A stretch of 64,000 bases of DNA from Ianthella basta (taxonomy: Eukaryota; Porifera; Demospongiae; Verongiida; Ianthellidae). A model generated the notes under the pieces. That model saw nothing but the letters and a program-made list of their open reading frames with translations. It was not told the origin of the DNA and did no database searches. The position numbers and the translations under genes are program-made. Within the stretch, counting starts at the first letter, position 1. The number at the start of each line of letters is the position of its first letter. The stretch lies in NCBI GenBank assembly GCA_964019415.1, contig OZ025874.1, positions 3,516,696 through 3,580,695 of the forward strand. The letters are read 5' to 3'. This document shows, one piece after another, positions 12,773 to 31,300 of the stretch.

Positions 12773-12942
12773 AAAATCATGAGCAAGATCACAGCAGTGA
12801 GAAGCCTGATGGACTCCATATTGTCTAAGCACCAATGGTAATCGTGTCCAATCAAGGACAGCAATTGGGGCCGGGCTGTTACTGTCTGTGGACTTATGAG
12901 CAGCATCAGGATTCTCACTGCTGTGATCTTCCTCATGATTTT
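12773..12942. mobile_element. Inverted-repeat (MITE-like) element, 39-bp arms
   Basis: The left arm 12773-12811 and right arm 12904-12942 are inverted complements at 37 of 39 positions (left arm contains agatcacagcagtgagaa). They are separated by 92 bp without an ORF. A pattern of long, nearly perfect terminal inverted repeats around a short core indicates a non-autonomous DNA transposon or foldback. I did not find a clear target-site duplication. Confidence 0.75.
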
Positions 12943-14112
12943 CCACATTGTACGCACAGAAACTCCATGCTTCTTATATTCTTATATATATATATATATA
13001 TTATGCACAGGAACACACAGTGAATAAAAAAGGAGGGACCCCTCTCCATTTTTTATCATTATGCACTACTGGTATATAACCATTCAATACCATGCTGCCT
13101 ATGTTATAATGCACTTAAGAAAATATATAATACATGCTCAGCATATAAGGTGGGGTATGTGGCAAAATCACATGCAGCTGCTTACACATAATTACTGTAC
13201 ACACACTCGCTACCTATGTACTGGTGTTTTTACAGTGGTCAACTCTCTTTGAGTTTGATGTACAATCATACAAAAATTGATAATTTATACTATTGCCTCT
13301 GTAGTATATTAGAATATATTATAATAACTTAATATTATATTATGCATGTATGCATGCATTTGAAAAGGTGTGGTTCATGCAATTTAAGTCATGCAGGTCA
13401 TTTGGCTTGGTTATAATTATGGATGAAACCCGGCCCATGTTCCATAATAGGTGAATAATTATGTCCATATTATAGGCCTATATAGCATGGTGATGGAATT
13501 GCTTCGTTGCCGCCTCAGCTTTGCCCTCTTGCGATCAGCTATCGCATGCCTCAGGAGTGCATGGTCAACCTATCACCACCCAGGCCAAATCGACATGAGT
13601 GCTGTGGACCTTACAGTGTCCGAGGGTCGGGTGGAGCGCAATTAACTAACGATATTCTGACGATACATCATCTTGTCACTTGCTATTTTTCACTATGTAT
13701 TCTGACATAATCAATGTTTCATGACATAAATTCTACTTATTATTGTATAATATTATACAGTGTGTGTTATACTGTACTGATGATAAAGTGTCAAATAAGT
13801 GGGTATAGTAATGTATATTATTATTAATATTTTATATACTGCCTGCAGCTGGCAGGTTCTAGCATCATGCATTCTTCCTCAATCACATGCATAGCTATAA
13901 TTATACATAATACACTCCTCAGTCACATTTTATATATATACAGAATTCTCATGAATTAAACATGCATGTACATAGAATTATATACAAAAGATGTGTAACA
14001 AGCTAATAAAGTATAGGGTACAGTATCATTGTACAATAAGATGATAATACGGTAATGTGCACTAACAATGTACTCTTGGTATTAATCAAAGAACAATTAC
14101 AAAACATACACG

Positions 14113-14121
14113 TCACACACA

Positions 14122-14153
<32 letters not shown>

Positions 14154-14684
14154 CACACCTCCTCTATTCACCTTGTCCATAAAGGACATAGGGCAGGTCC
14201 CAGGCCAAAGGCCTGGGGTCCTGTTTCGGAAGCCAGTCCATTCGAAAGGGTGGGTTGGCTAGACCCACGCTGGACACACTGGGCTGGGTGGCTGCTGGGC
14301 GCCGTGCACGTGGCTATTCGTAGCCGTTGTTGGTCGCCCACGAACTCCATGGCCGCTAAGGACCGTCGCTGGTAGACCGTTACACAGCCGCCCCAAACGA
14401 GGGCCCAGTGGGCGCGGTGGATAGTTGGTCCTGGCGGTAGGACACCACGTTAAGCTGGTCGCTAGGAGTGGGTGGTCCTCGAACTTGAGACGCGCTGGAA
14501 TGGGACTCGCCGCCGATGAGGAACTGCAACGCTGGCAATCCAGGTGCCTTGTACGCCGGCTGTTCCTTCCATCGAGACGAGATGGTACCATTTCAACGCA
14601 AAAGTCCGGGTTTGATGTATTCCCTAGCGACCTCGTGGCGTACCACCCGCCATTTTGGTGACGTCACACACACACACACACACA
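14113..14684. other. GC-rich, CpG-rich block embedded in a CA microsatellite
   Basis: About 500 bp (14165-14665) of strongly GC-rich sequence is bounded on both sides by CA repeats (14113-14158 and 14668-14684). It has open frames on both strands but no family I recognise. At its right edge lies TGACGTCA, an ATF/CREB-type palindrome, next to CAAAATGGCGG on the minus strand, which resembles a YY1-type promoter element. It could be a promoter/CpG island, a retrotransposed fragment or another insertion. I cannot decide which. Confidence 0.4.
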
Positions 14685-15210
14685 AAGTACACAAATCCAG
14701 TATAAAGGGAACATGCATTGGTATTTGTACATGGTACAGTACAGTCATTATACTACAGTCTTGAGACAAGAACACTATACCAGTAGTATATATACAAACA
14801 TGTATAAAATAAAATGACAGGGGAAAAGTGACCAATGTGTTTTTGCAGTCAAACAATGCCTTGTGTTAGCTTGTTTGGATCAAATGCTGTTGTATTCATC
14901 AGCTAGTCTGCTTCCCTGTGTGGGATGCAGTGGAGAGAGAGGAATGAATAAAATTAAAACGAGTGAATACAATTGTAAAGTGTGCGTGTTGTGTGTGCAG
15001 AGATTTTGCGCATGTACGTATGCCACATGTTATGTGACACATGAAGAACAAAATTGATACAATAATCAACACTCACATGTACAGAACACCTGTAAGCACA
15101 CCACCATACTACACACTACACGCTCTACACAGTACACCCCAATGGAAAGATTGGCCAAACACATACACACACACACACACACGCATGCGTGCGCACACAC
15201 ATGCACACAC

Positions 15211-17996
15211 CTATGCTAACCAACCTCCTTGCTGCAGCTCTTGCTTGATCTTTCTTCCAAATGACTGCATCTTGGGAAGGCCATCCGCGTCAATGGCCAT
15301 CTCACAATATTCCATTAAAGTATCCATGCTACCATAATGCATTAAGTGGGCGTACAATATCTCCTGTGCATCTTTAGTATTTGAGGTGTCAATACTAGAC
15401 TTGACATCTTCTGTGATGACATCTTTACGAACAAGCCTCAGAAGGCTCTGCCTCGGGTTGACAACTTCAAAGAACTCTGTCTCATGTTTCTTGAGAAACT
15501 CTGAGACTGAACGTGGAGCAGCTGCATTGTGCAAAGAAATAAGGAATCTGTTTCAAGTAACAAGAAGATCTCTCCGTCCAGAACACACAAATTTGTTACA
15601 TGTGTCTCAAGTGTTTTTCAATAGGGCTTTCAGAAGAACATGAAGAATTACAAACAGTACTAGACTAAGTAAAGAAAGCATGCATGACATTTGTGCTTTG
15701 TGCGTACACTGCCTACTGTATCTCTCCATATACAACTGATGGCCAGTCACAGCCGCACAATTTTCACAGTTTACATGCCTAATAATGCTGTTCACACAGA
15801 GCTTCACCAATGTTCTCTAAGTGCATGTACTTACATACCAATTTCTGCATGAGATGATGTAGTGGGGTGTATGACATCAAGCACGTCATGGGGAGGAAGG
15901 TCAGGGGGGGGAGTCAGTGGGGACTGGAAAGCAGAAGCAGCTGTTGGTGGGGGGAAGAAGATAATACTGAGGAACAGAACAAGAAGTATGTGATCAGCTT
16001 GCAGGATGACTAGAGTGACAACTCACACCAAATACACTAAACAAGCTGTCTGGTTGATAAAAGTCATCATGTTATAGCCATGTCCAACAGTCAAACTCAC
16101 TGTTGCCATCCGATTGTTCTTCTTCATATGCTTTACACATGAATGTTAACTCCTTACTAGCTCCAAACAGGTCCAAGCACACCCACACTGGCCTCCCCGT
16201 CCTCCTCAGCTCCTCCCTATAAGTGACAGCAAATGTAATGGATGGAGGGTATGCCCTGTTGAGTACTGCCCTCTTGAGTGGTTTGGAGCTGGAGATGCCA
16301 TGGCTGCTGTATTCCACTTCAGCAGGTTCCAACTGTATACATCAGACAGCGCATGTGATGCTTCAAGGAGTGCGTGCATGAGTAACAGTGATAATTATGA
16401 GCTTACACATTGAAGTTGGTGAAACAGATGAATTCCAACTACGTATATATGCAACTAGCCAGTTAAGACGTGCTGTCAATGCCTGCTCACCTCAGAGGAC
16501 CCACTGATGACTGCATGCCAACCATTTCCACTCTTCTTCATTAGAGTTCCCACGAGGCTGTCATCTTTAAAAGTGAATGAGCAGGAGGGTTTGCCAACTG
16601 TCCAGCCATTTCTGTACTTGGACAGAATCTGTGAATCCCACAAGACAATGACAATGAATGCATTTGTACTTGCTTGCTGTGAGTATGTTCCAGTCCATGT
16701 GTATACTCACCTCACACCACACATGGAAGGCATACGTCACGGCTACATCACAAGTTGTTTCATCTCCCTCTGTCTTCTTTAGAAAAATGGCCTGGTAGTG
16801 AGACAAGGCTCCTTTCTTGAACACCTCAGCAAAAAGACTGCAATGACCATTAATCTCCAACTCCCAGCAGCTGCTGCTGAGCCGCCTTCCTCCTTCTAGC
16901 AGCTCAAACTGGTACATTTGTTCCCCCTCTTTCAGTGTGTGAGGAGCCATCACAAAGGACAGGCCATCTCTGACATGGTCCTTCCCACCATACCAGTGGG
17001 GGAGATGGAGTTTAAAAGGTTTGGTTACACATCGTCCATCGTAGTTGACATACACTACCATGCTAGCAAGCTGGTAACCCTCCGGCAGTGTGAAGGGACC
17101 ATCAGGAATGACAGCAGAGCGGACCTCCATACTTGCTGAAGGGCTGATGGAACCTGGGGGGACTTCCAGCAGGATGGCCTCTTTCTCCTCCTCTCCCATG
17201 GAGGGCTGAAGGCAAAGCTTCCTTTCTTCTGGCCCAACAGACTGTGACTGAATACCAAGTGGGATCCAACACAGGTCAACCAGGGCAGTCTCAGCAGCTG
17301 GGAGGGAGAGAGAGAGGATTTTGAATAGTAGACCCTTCCCAATTCTGTCTACCAAAGTGTTGAATCTGCACTAACCGTTCACAGCATCTGCGTCTAGCTC
17401 TTTGGGAAGGTCAGACCCTCCTCCAGCAGGCTGTGGGGGGATAATGCATGTACATACATGATAGGAGGGGTGGGTGGGGGCAAGTTTACCTTGGTGGCAA
17501 CAGTAGATTGCAAACAAGGGGTATACTGATATGCAGATTTGCTACCCACCATATGTATGGCACAATCTAACCAACCCCAGATATCATGACTACGGCAAGA
17601 TCATTGCAGTATGTGGTGGCCTATTCAGTATGATTTGATCAGATGTATATTATCATGTGTGCGACCATGACAAAAGGTCGAGGCACTGCCTTACAAGTGA
17701 CTATGCCTGTATGATGATGATCTGTCAACCCTCAGCACTCCCTCACAATTGTAATAGTAATTCATTGGATGTTGTGTTTGTCTGTCACAATTTGGTACCC
17801 GGAGCTCCTAGTTGCACAGAAACTATCTGGCTTTTCATTACTAACCTTTGACCTCTGACCTATGGCCACCAGTTCATCTTCCTCTGAGTTCTGGAAGGAA
17901 TCTAAACATGTAAGCAAAACAGAGTCAAGAGTTTGAAGAATTACTGGTGTTGTGTGGGATCAATTACTATAACGTGTACATGTGTGTGTGTGTGTA

Positions 17997-18044
<48 letters not shown>

Positions 18045-18250
18045 GTGTGTGTGTGTGTGTGTGCGCAGTGTGTGAGGTGTGATGACCTAATTTGCACAGC
18101 CCACAACTGAGAATACATAGATCATTAAAACAAGTATTTCAAGTTAAAAACTCGTGGGGCTGCCACCCCAACTCAAAATACTTGCTCCCTTCAGTCGCTG
18201 CTCTGTCACTCACAATAAACATGATATTGTGTCATACACCTTTGTGACCT

Positions 18251-18331
<81 letters not shown>

Positions 18332-18691
18332 TGCACGCACACACCACACAAGCACAGAGAAATCTCCACCAGCACAGACACGTGACTGCTTGCAGCACAT
18401 GCATTTACAAAGAGTATTTACAGAAACAAATGTACGAAGGAACCCACAGTCGCGAGAGTAGCTAGTGTTCTGTGATGGCAAAAGCTACGTACGTGGTTTG
18501 CTACAGCGCAGTACGCGTGGGCCAGATTCTGAAGAGCATTTTGAAGGGCAACTGTACGCGTTAAGCTTTTCAACGCTACAGACGGTTGAAAATGTTAGCG
18601 TGAACATATCACGGCGCTCACCAGTTTCTACGTTACTCGTGTCATGTGCTTCAGGCGGCGAAGTGAAGTCTTCCGAGGCGGGCGCGGCCAT
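15211..18691 (-). CDS. ZU5 - beta region - CARD-like protein
   Basis: Exons in transcript order: 18691-18622 (start, 23 residues), 17883-17860 (tentative), 17430-17376, 17297-16711, 16628-16491, 16332-16101, 15940-15839, 15521-15211 (stop TAG). From 17430 on, phases agree at every join. The join from 17860 to 17430 is unresolved. The large exon encodes a ZU5 domain (ILLEVPPGSISPSASMEVRS, later KPFKLHLPHWYGG). The next two exons look beta-rich and may correspond to a UPA-like module. A proline-rich linker follows. The last exon encodes a CARD-like fold (VSEFLKKHETEFF, SLLRLVRKDVITEDV, KMQSFGRKIKQEL) at the C terminus. ZU5 with a death-fold tail is the plan of PIDD, UNC5 and ankyrin proteins. 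The upstream CARD-like array (19184-25458) may be part of the same gene, since its last exon is also phase 1. Confidence 0.68.
16711..17297 (-). CDS. ZU5 domain exon
   Basis: This 587-nt exon runs from ctccctcccag to a gtgagt donor. The PPG motif (EVPPGSISPSASM) and the following VYVNYDG...KPFKLHLPHW strands match the ZU5 pattern 'l.iPpGal......i...........sp.v...p.g..f.kPv.l.lPH'. About 110 further residues, rich in beta-strand-like segments, carry no motif I can name. In PIDD and UNC5 the ZU5 region packs against UPA and regulates exposure of the death domain. Whether this one does so is inference. Confidence 0.7.
18254..18328. repeat. CA microsatellite
   Basis: About 75 bp of uninterrupted (CA)n. 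A related GT tract lies at about 17985-18066. Both are intronic to the ZU5 gene. Confidence 0.95.
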
Positions 18692-18890
18692 TATCGAAGA
18701 AGGCGCGTGGTGAAGTCGATGACCTGTTGGGCGCTGTCTCGAAGCTGTCTCTTTGCCCATCGACCAGAAGTGTTGTAGGAGGCTGTTACACGATTGGCGG
18801 TGGAAGAGGACGTCCAAAGTTCGCTAAGACGACGTTTAGAAGCCGGTTTTGAAAGTCCCTTGACCTCGCACACGGTCCACTTTCGGCCGA
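18430..18890 (-). promoter_or_regulatory. CpG-rich putative promoter and first exon of the ZU5/CARD transcript
   Basis: The segment is CpG-dense relative to both flanks. On the minus strand it contains ATAATGGCCGCG, a YY1-like start context, at 18691. The exon reads MAAPASEDFTSPPEAH and closes at a good donor (ACTG|GTGAGC) in phase 1, the same phase as the exons of the CARD-like array upstream. This suggests an internal or alternative promoter. It could equally be the sole promoter of a separate gene. Confidence 0.5.
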
Positions 18891-19183
18891 ATAAATAGCG
18901 TACAATATAAATTCCCTATCCTCAATACTTTGGTCACTACATTATAATATAAATGCTAGCACAGTTATACTGCCGTAGCTTACGTATTATATATACCGAC
19001 ATATATACCACCGAAAGTGGGACACGAAGCCATACAACAAAATGTCAAAACGAAAACAATATAGGGGCTGCCTGCGGCAGCCCCTAAAATATAAAGACTG
19101 TACATAGCACAGCAGTCTGCACAGTTGGTATGCATAGGTAGCATCATGAGCTGTCACAGTGCAGTTCTGTACTTGTAGCTTAC

Positions 19184-25458
<6,275 letters not shown>

Positions 25459-28376
25459 GTCCTCCCACTCACTATACGCACGTGGCAGTCAACAATACAT
25501 CTGACATTCCATTGGCATGGGTAGCTAGCTACTTAGCTACAATTATTACAGTACAAAGTAACATAGCTACAGTGATGAGTAGAAAGTAAATATAATGTAT
25601 GGTGAGTACCCTTCCTACACTCACACGGTATTTTCTAACTTAATCAAGGAATGAATTTGCATGTGGTTGTTGGGTTGGCCATGGCTAGCTTGCTCTGTAG
25701 GTCACGGGACCGTCTTATAGTCCTCGGCATATAAGGTGGGGATGGCTAATGTTTTTACAAGCAAACTCATCTATCAGTTTAATCTACAACAAACAGGCAC
25801 ACATGAGCACTGCATTGCATAGTTAGGCAATTAATAATAATATACATCAGCAATGAAAACATAATTATGTTATGAAAAGTAATTCATGCACTCTGTGAAC
25901 ATGCTGTAGTTGGAATCATCTAGCAGCTGAGGCACACATCTGCATGTGTGCAGGCTGTTAAGTTGAGTGATTTGGTGTGCACAACTGATCCACTAGGCCG
26001 TTAGAGGATAATTGTGCACTTTAAATGCACATGACTGCGGATCTCAGCACAGAGAATTAGAATTCAGCTGAACCAGCTGATGGCCTGGTAGTAGCTAGAG
26101 CTATGGCCTGGGGATGGCTAAATCACATGCAATTGCATATATGCATATACCGCTACACCTAATTAATGTTAGTGTACAACATTATAACTGTGCTGCATGT
26201 GTACATGTGTGTGCATGTATGCGTGGGAGGGCAGTGTGTGTGTGTGCGTGCGTGCGTCCGTGCGCGCGCGCGCGCGCGTGTGTGTGTGTGTGTATTATGT
26301 GCATGAATTTTGAGCTTTGATGCTGTAGATAGTGTTCAAAACAGTGCATCATATCAAGATTATAGCAGATAGAATTCATGAATAGCTACAGGTGTTGCAG
26401 CTACGTAGGTACCCATAGCTAGCTAATCGCTAGCTATCCTGTCTTCTTCAGTTGTTTTAGCTAGCTACAACTATGGATCCTTCAATTTGCACACGCACAG
26501 CAAATTTAAAATAACTAGCTGTTCAATGCAGAAGTCCAAGCTAGCTAGCCAACTATCGCTAGCTGCATCAATCGGGTGTGTCGGTCCAAGCATCCCTTTT
26601 AAAATTATAATTTGAGTTTCGGTTTGGGATGTGATTTCTTGCCACGGCCTAACCCTGAAGTTAGGCTGAAGGCGTGTTCAGACAAAATACTGTAAATTCC
26701 GCGGGACAGGTAGCAGTCTGGCGCTAGACCGGGCGCTTACGGGACGGTCTATAGCAAGCCAGACCACGGGACAGGAGGCAGGTAAGCGCGTGCACGTGTA
26801 GCCTACAATTTTGTTTCCTCTCGCTTGTCACCAAGGATGAATGGGATAATGTATTTACGCATATTATAACTGATTTTACCGTACAGTCTAAGGCATTCAT
26901 TAGAGATCAAAAGAATTATCGACGAGTGCTTTGACAAGAGTTGTGTTTGGTGGCTAGCTAGCTAGCAACCAGTGGTGGCCCACTGTAGTAGTGTGATGAG
27001 TCTCTGTTCGCTTAGTCGTTGAAACAAATCCGCACCTATATAGGAGTGGGATCGGTTACAAAAGGTAGCTAGCAAGCAAACGTGGAGGCGAGAGGAGTGG
27101 CGCTCCAGCTCGGGAATTCGCAAAAGAGCGAGCCACAAAGACCATAGCTACCCTAGTCCCCGCGGGCTCGACCCTGTCCGCAGGAGACTACGTGAGACTC
27201 TGACTGTCAGCGAGCCCTCGCATTTATGCGCTTTAATATATAACAGCAATCTGACGGAATCTAGCATAGCACATCACCCTTCTGGATCATACGTAGTTTC
27301 TGTTAGCTAAAACACATGTATTAGTCTATATATAGCAGGTTATTCCGTAAATGAAGACTCAATTGAAGATTTAGCGAACCAACTAGATAATACGTAGCTA
27401 TAGAATTCCTTACTGGTTGAAGAACCAAAGCAGCAAATAGACCGCTAATGATAATAATGGTCTTGTTTTCTGCCATTTCACAGAATGGCATCATTTGTGA
27501 AGGCATATTTGTAATCATGCCATATCCTACACTAGTGTTACTGGTGTGTGTTATGGCTACATGTTTGTGAGGCAGGTGGGGGTGAAGCCCTATCAATGGC
27601 AGCCCCTGTGGTCCTGTAGTGGACCACAAATACAGGACCACAATTAGATTGTGTTGAATGGCTGAGGGGGAGACCATACTGCTGGCCATGGATAGGGCTT
27701 CAGCACCCATCCCAGTGACACCAGTACTGGCATAGTATGTGGGTAGTGATTTAAATCCAGTAATTTACAGTCAGTGAACCATCCTGTGCAGAGGACTAAG
27801 ACATCTTCACTACTGGTGACAGGCATCCCTTTAACTGGGACTTCATTAAAGCTGTGTCCTTATAACGGACATGCACTCACATTACTCTGTGACAAAGATT
27901 ACTGAGGCATCACCTCCATCATGAAGCACACCACAGCTGTGTGCCTCAGCTGAAACTTGTTTTTTTTACAGGGCCTATTGCCCCGACAATTACACACACT
28001 GCATTCCTTGTATGAATTGTGTAGCTAATTGACTGCATCCACCAATGCATTCAAGCTGTAGCAGTATCCCCACATGTACTAGTTACCAGCGCCTTTACAG
28101 AGGGTCAGGACAGGCACAGGAGACATTGGAGTGCCATTCATAGTTCCTTTATGTTCCAATGTGACTACAACAACCAATTGCAACCTTACTAAGGGCACAC
28201 CACTATAGCCTCAGTGCACCAGTTAGCATGTGCACAGGTTGCTAGTTGTCACCTCATTTGACCCCAACAGAGCTGCTCTTGTGTACTTTTTACAAGTCGT
28301 GCTGGTGGTCTTATGTCCATGCATGCTGTATGCTTATCATTGGCTCTATCCCCAATGTTTAGGTGGCAACTGAGCC
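25459..28376. other. Head-to-head intergenic region
   Basis: This lies between the minus-strand start at 25458 and the plus-strand start at 28377. I find no exon I can defend. It contains a GT/GC simple repeat (26234-26292), a CpG-richer stretch at 26690-27230 with an imperfect hairpin around a gggcgcttacggg loop (26711-26765), and a segment near 25670-25720 similar to 12500-12560 (ggccatggct...ctctgtaggtca). The CpG-richer stretch is the best candidate for the promoter of the membrane-protein gene that follows. Confidence 0.45.
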
Positions 28377-31300
28377 ATGGCTGATGCACGTGATCCCAAT
28401 GATTATGAGCCTATTGGGGAGGAAAGCAGTCACGAGCATATTAGGGAGGAAGGCAGTCACGAGCATAGTCAAGATAATCCACGGCCACGTCGAGCTCGAC
28501 CTGAGAAGGTGAGTTCACTTTGCATGTTGTGATTAAAACATAGTAAAGGACATGCAGTAATGGTGAAGAAGCTGCATAATATTATTTAGTACCATCTGAT
28601 CAGGAAATGCATTGTGCTGAAATGTTCATGAATGAATTTTGTGTACATTATTTTAATACCTGTACTATAGTATTACTTTATACTGTTTGTTTCTGTCCAT
28701 TGCAGAAATGGTGGGAAAGAGTGATAAATCCAGTTGTACTGCTTTATGCTTCTGTGAGTTTCAATGTACTTTATGTAATAGTTAAATGCCACCCAAGAGG
28801 TGTCTGTGGGATTTAGAGCATGAAGCTTGAGGGCACGAAACGCCCGAGTGCTGAGTGGTCTAAATCCTCACAGACACCAATTGGACAGCGTTTAAGTTTT
28901 ATAGATCCAAAACTGTTCTCTAATCCAATCAAAATCATCTTCCCTCTGTCCTCTTGACAATGTCCACGTCATTGCCAACCAACGACGATGCGGGAAACCC
29001 AACAGAAGAACTCTGCAACACCCGTACGCCTTCTCGTTGCACTCTCTTGCCACCTGCCTTAATCCTACTTCGTATGGAAGCCATTCAACGAGAACTGACT
29101 GAATAGTTCACAGGGACAGCAAACATTACAGCAGAATTTATCAGATATAAAATGGTTATGATGACGTCATATATTAACCTCATGCGCACTCTGCCCGCAG
29201 TGTACTGTATGGGATGTAGAGTCATGCACGAGGCTATTGGAATGCCTCTCAGAAATTTGGATGATCATTTATATGCATGTTACCATGGCAACAGGATCTA
29301 TAATGTGCATGGTTACAATTGAGTATAAAAGAGCAGTATGGGTTGTCTACAGTATTTCAGTACAGTCAACAGTTGGTTTGGCACACAGTGTGCTCCTCCC
29401 CCCATTGAACATGGTCACAGTTGCTGAATTTCGTGATAATTACAAGACATTACAATCCAAAGCTCTAAAGTGTGTAGGCATGAAAATTGATTCATGTCAG
29501 GATTGAATTGTCCTGGATATTGAAGTATATATTGCGGAACTCAGCAGCTGTGATTATCCTCCCCAAAGACCAAGTGGAATACCTACCAAGGTTCCACTGT
29601 TATGCTCAACTATTTTTACTTCTGCACAGCTTGGTTTATTGCCAGTTCCAACCGAGAAGATGTGCCAGAGAGCTTACTGCTGTGTTCAGCGTGTCTTCAT
29701 CTATGTCCTGCTACTGTTCACATGTGCAATACAGAATGCCGTTTGCTTTCGCCGAGATGGTGCCGCTGTTAATCTGCCACGTTCAACTAGAAATGACACT
29801 GTGTGTGATGCTGAGGAGCACTTGATCATAGCAAACATTATACAGGAGGCTTTGGTGATAATAGCCTATACTCTGTTGGTATTGAATTGCACAGATTGGC
29901 AGCCCAAGAATCAAGAATTGGTGAGTCACATTCATTTCATTTGCCTGTATTGCCTGTATTGTAAAATTTGTGCCTCCCCCACCCCCATGTAGCCTGTCCA
30001 GAGAGCTACCAGCTTGCTTACATTAGCTTCATGCAATCATAATGTGTGCATATGTATTGGCTGGTCTTATTGTCATAATGTTTGTTTTGCAGTGTAACAA
30101 TATTAAGGATGAAGCGATGGCTAGACGTACTACAAAAGTGGGACGAATTTTCATGTACGTAAGTTCACCCTTTACATCATGCATATGTAGTTAGGGAAGC
30201 ATTGTGTAGTCTTGCATGATTTACATGGTAAATTTGATGATAATAATTATAATTAATATGTATTAAGATCAAAGTTTGCAGTGTTGAACTAGCACACGCA
30301 AGAGAATGTGCTCACATGTAAACAGTGCAATAGCAACATAGCGGCCAACTGTGTTGTACAGTTTTAGTACTATATGTACCCCAATGTATCGCTTTAGCTG
30401 TATGCATGCAACTGCTTCCTGAAGTAAACTGACATCATGAATTGTTTGATATTGAGATTTCTAGTCCACAAGATTGTTGTCATAATTATTTGTCTCTATC
30501 TGACATGCAGGCGCTCTGTAATCCCCATTTGGATTGTGATGTCACTTGCAGCTCGTCTGTTGCATGCATATGCTTTTGGACTCTTCCCCAACAGACAGTT
30601 CCGACTCTACATTCGTTGGGGAGATACTACCCTACCAGAAACTGTTCAGATAATACTTGGAAGCTTCTGCTTGGCCGGATTCATTCTGTTTGATCTCGTA
30701 TACCTTGGTGTGGTGGTAATCTATGTTATTCAGTGTGAGTTGGTGCGGAAAGTGGTTGATGCTCGCTCAAAAGACATCATACAAAGAAGGAATCAAAGAA
30801 TTGCTTTTAGTCTTGAAGAAGCTGTACAGGTGAGCATGTTGGGACGAAAGGAAAAATAGCCACTTTGGGGTATAACTAGAACATTAATGCAGTTGCATTA
30901 AGTATAATCTTATTAGAATTCACCAATCTCGGATTTTAATGTTTGTTTGTTCAGTCATTGAATCAGCGCCTTGCGGGGAATCAGTTGGAGACACTCTATG
31001 CCAGTTGAGATACTGGAGGGCCAGGTTCTTAGAGTTTGGTTCTGTTCAACTAGCTGCCTTGTGGGCGAAGAGCAAGAAGTCCTTCATCTGTTCTCCGTGG
31101 GCTGACATGCCATTTTTAAAATATTATCGACCGGCCCTTCCACTACCGGTCATTGGCGGACTTGATATGCACCAAGCCAGTTAAAGGAGTGGGGGGGGGG
31201 GGGGGGACATGAGCTTAGAGGGGTGGCGTTCACCTAGCTGCCCTGCAGCCAAAGAGCACGCTTCCTTTTTCCACGGGTCGAGACGCCATTTTTGACTACT

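Larger units (their letters stand above)
11510..15210. other. Intergenic region between convergent death-fold genes
   Basis: No exon is supported between the stop of the CARD-Death gene and the stop of the minus-strand ZU5/CARD gene. The region contains the inverted-repeat element at 12773-12942, AT-rich stretches with TA runs (about 12985-13000 and 13930-13940) and the GC-rich block in a CA tract at 14113-14684. The short frame at 13507-13645 has unusual GC content but matches nothing I know. Confidence 0.5.

Noticed and set aside
26701..26770. Hairpin around gggcgcttacggg as a fifth foldback copy
   Set aside because: The arms pair imperfectly and the outer ends of the family are missing, so membership is not supported.
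28959..29105. 48-codon plus-strand frame (MSTSLPTNDDAGNPTEE...) in intron 2 of the GRL-like gene
   Set aside because: It stops before any donor, does not join the following exon, and skipping it gives a better TM1 region.
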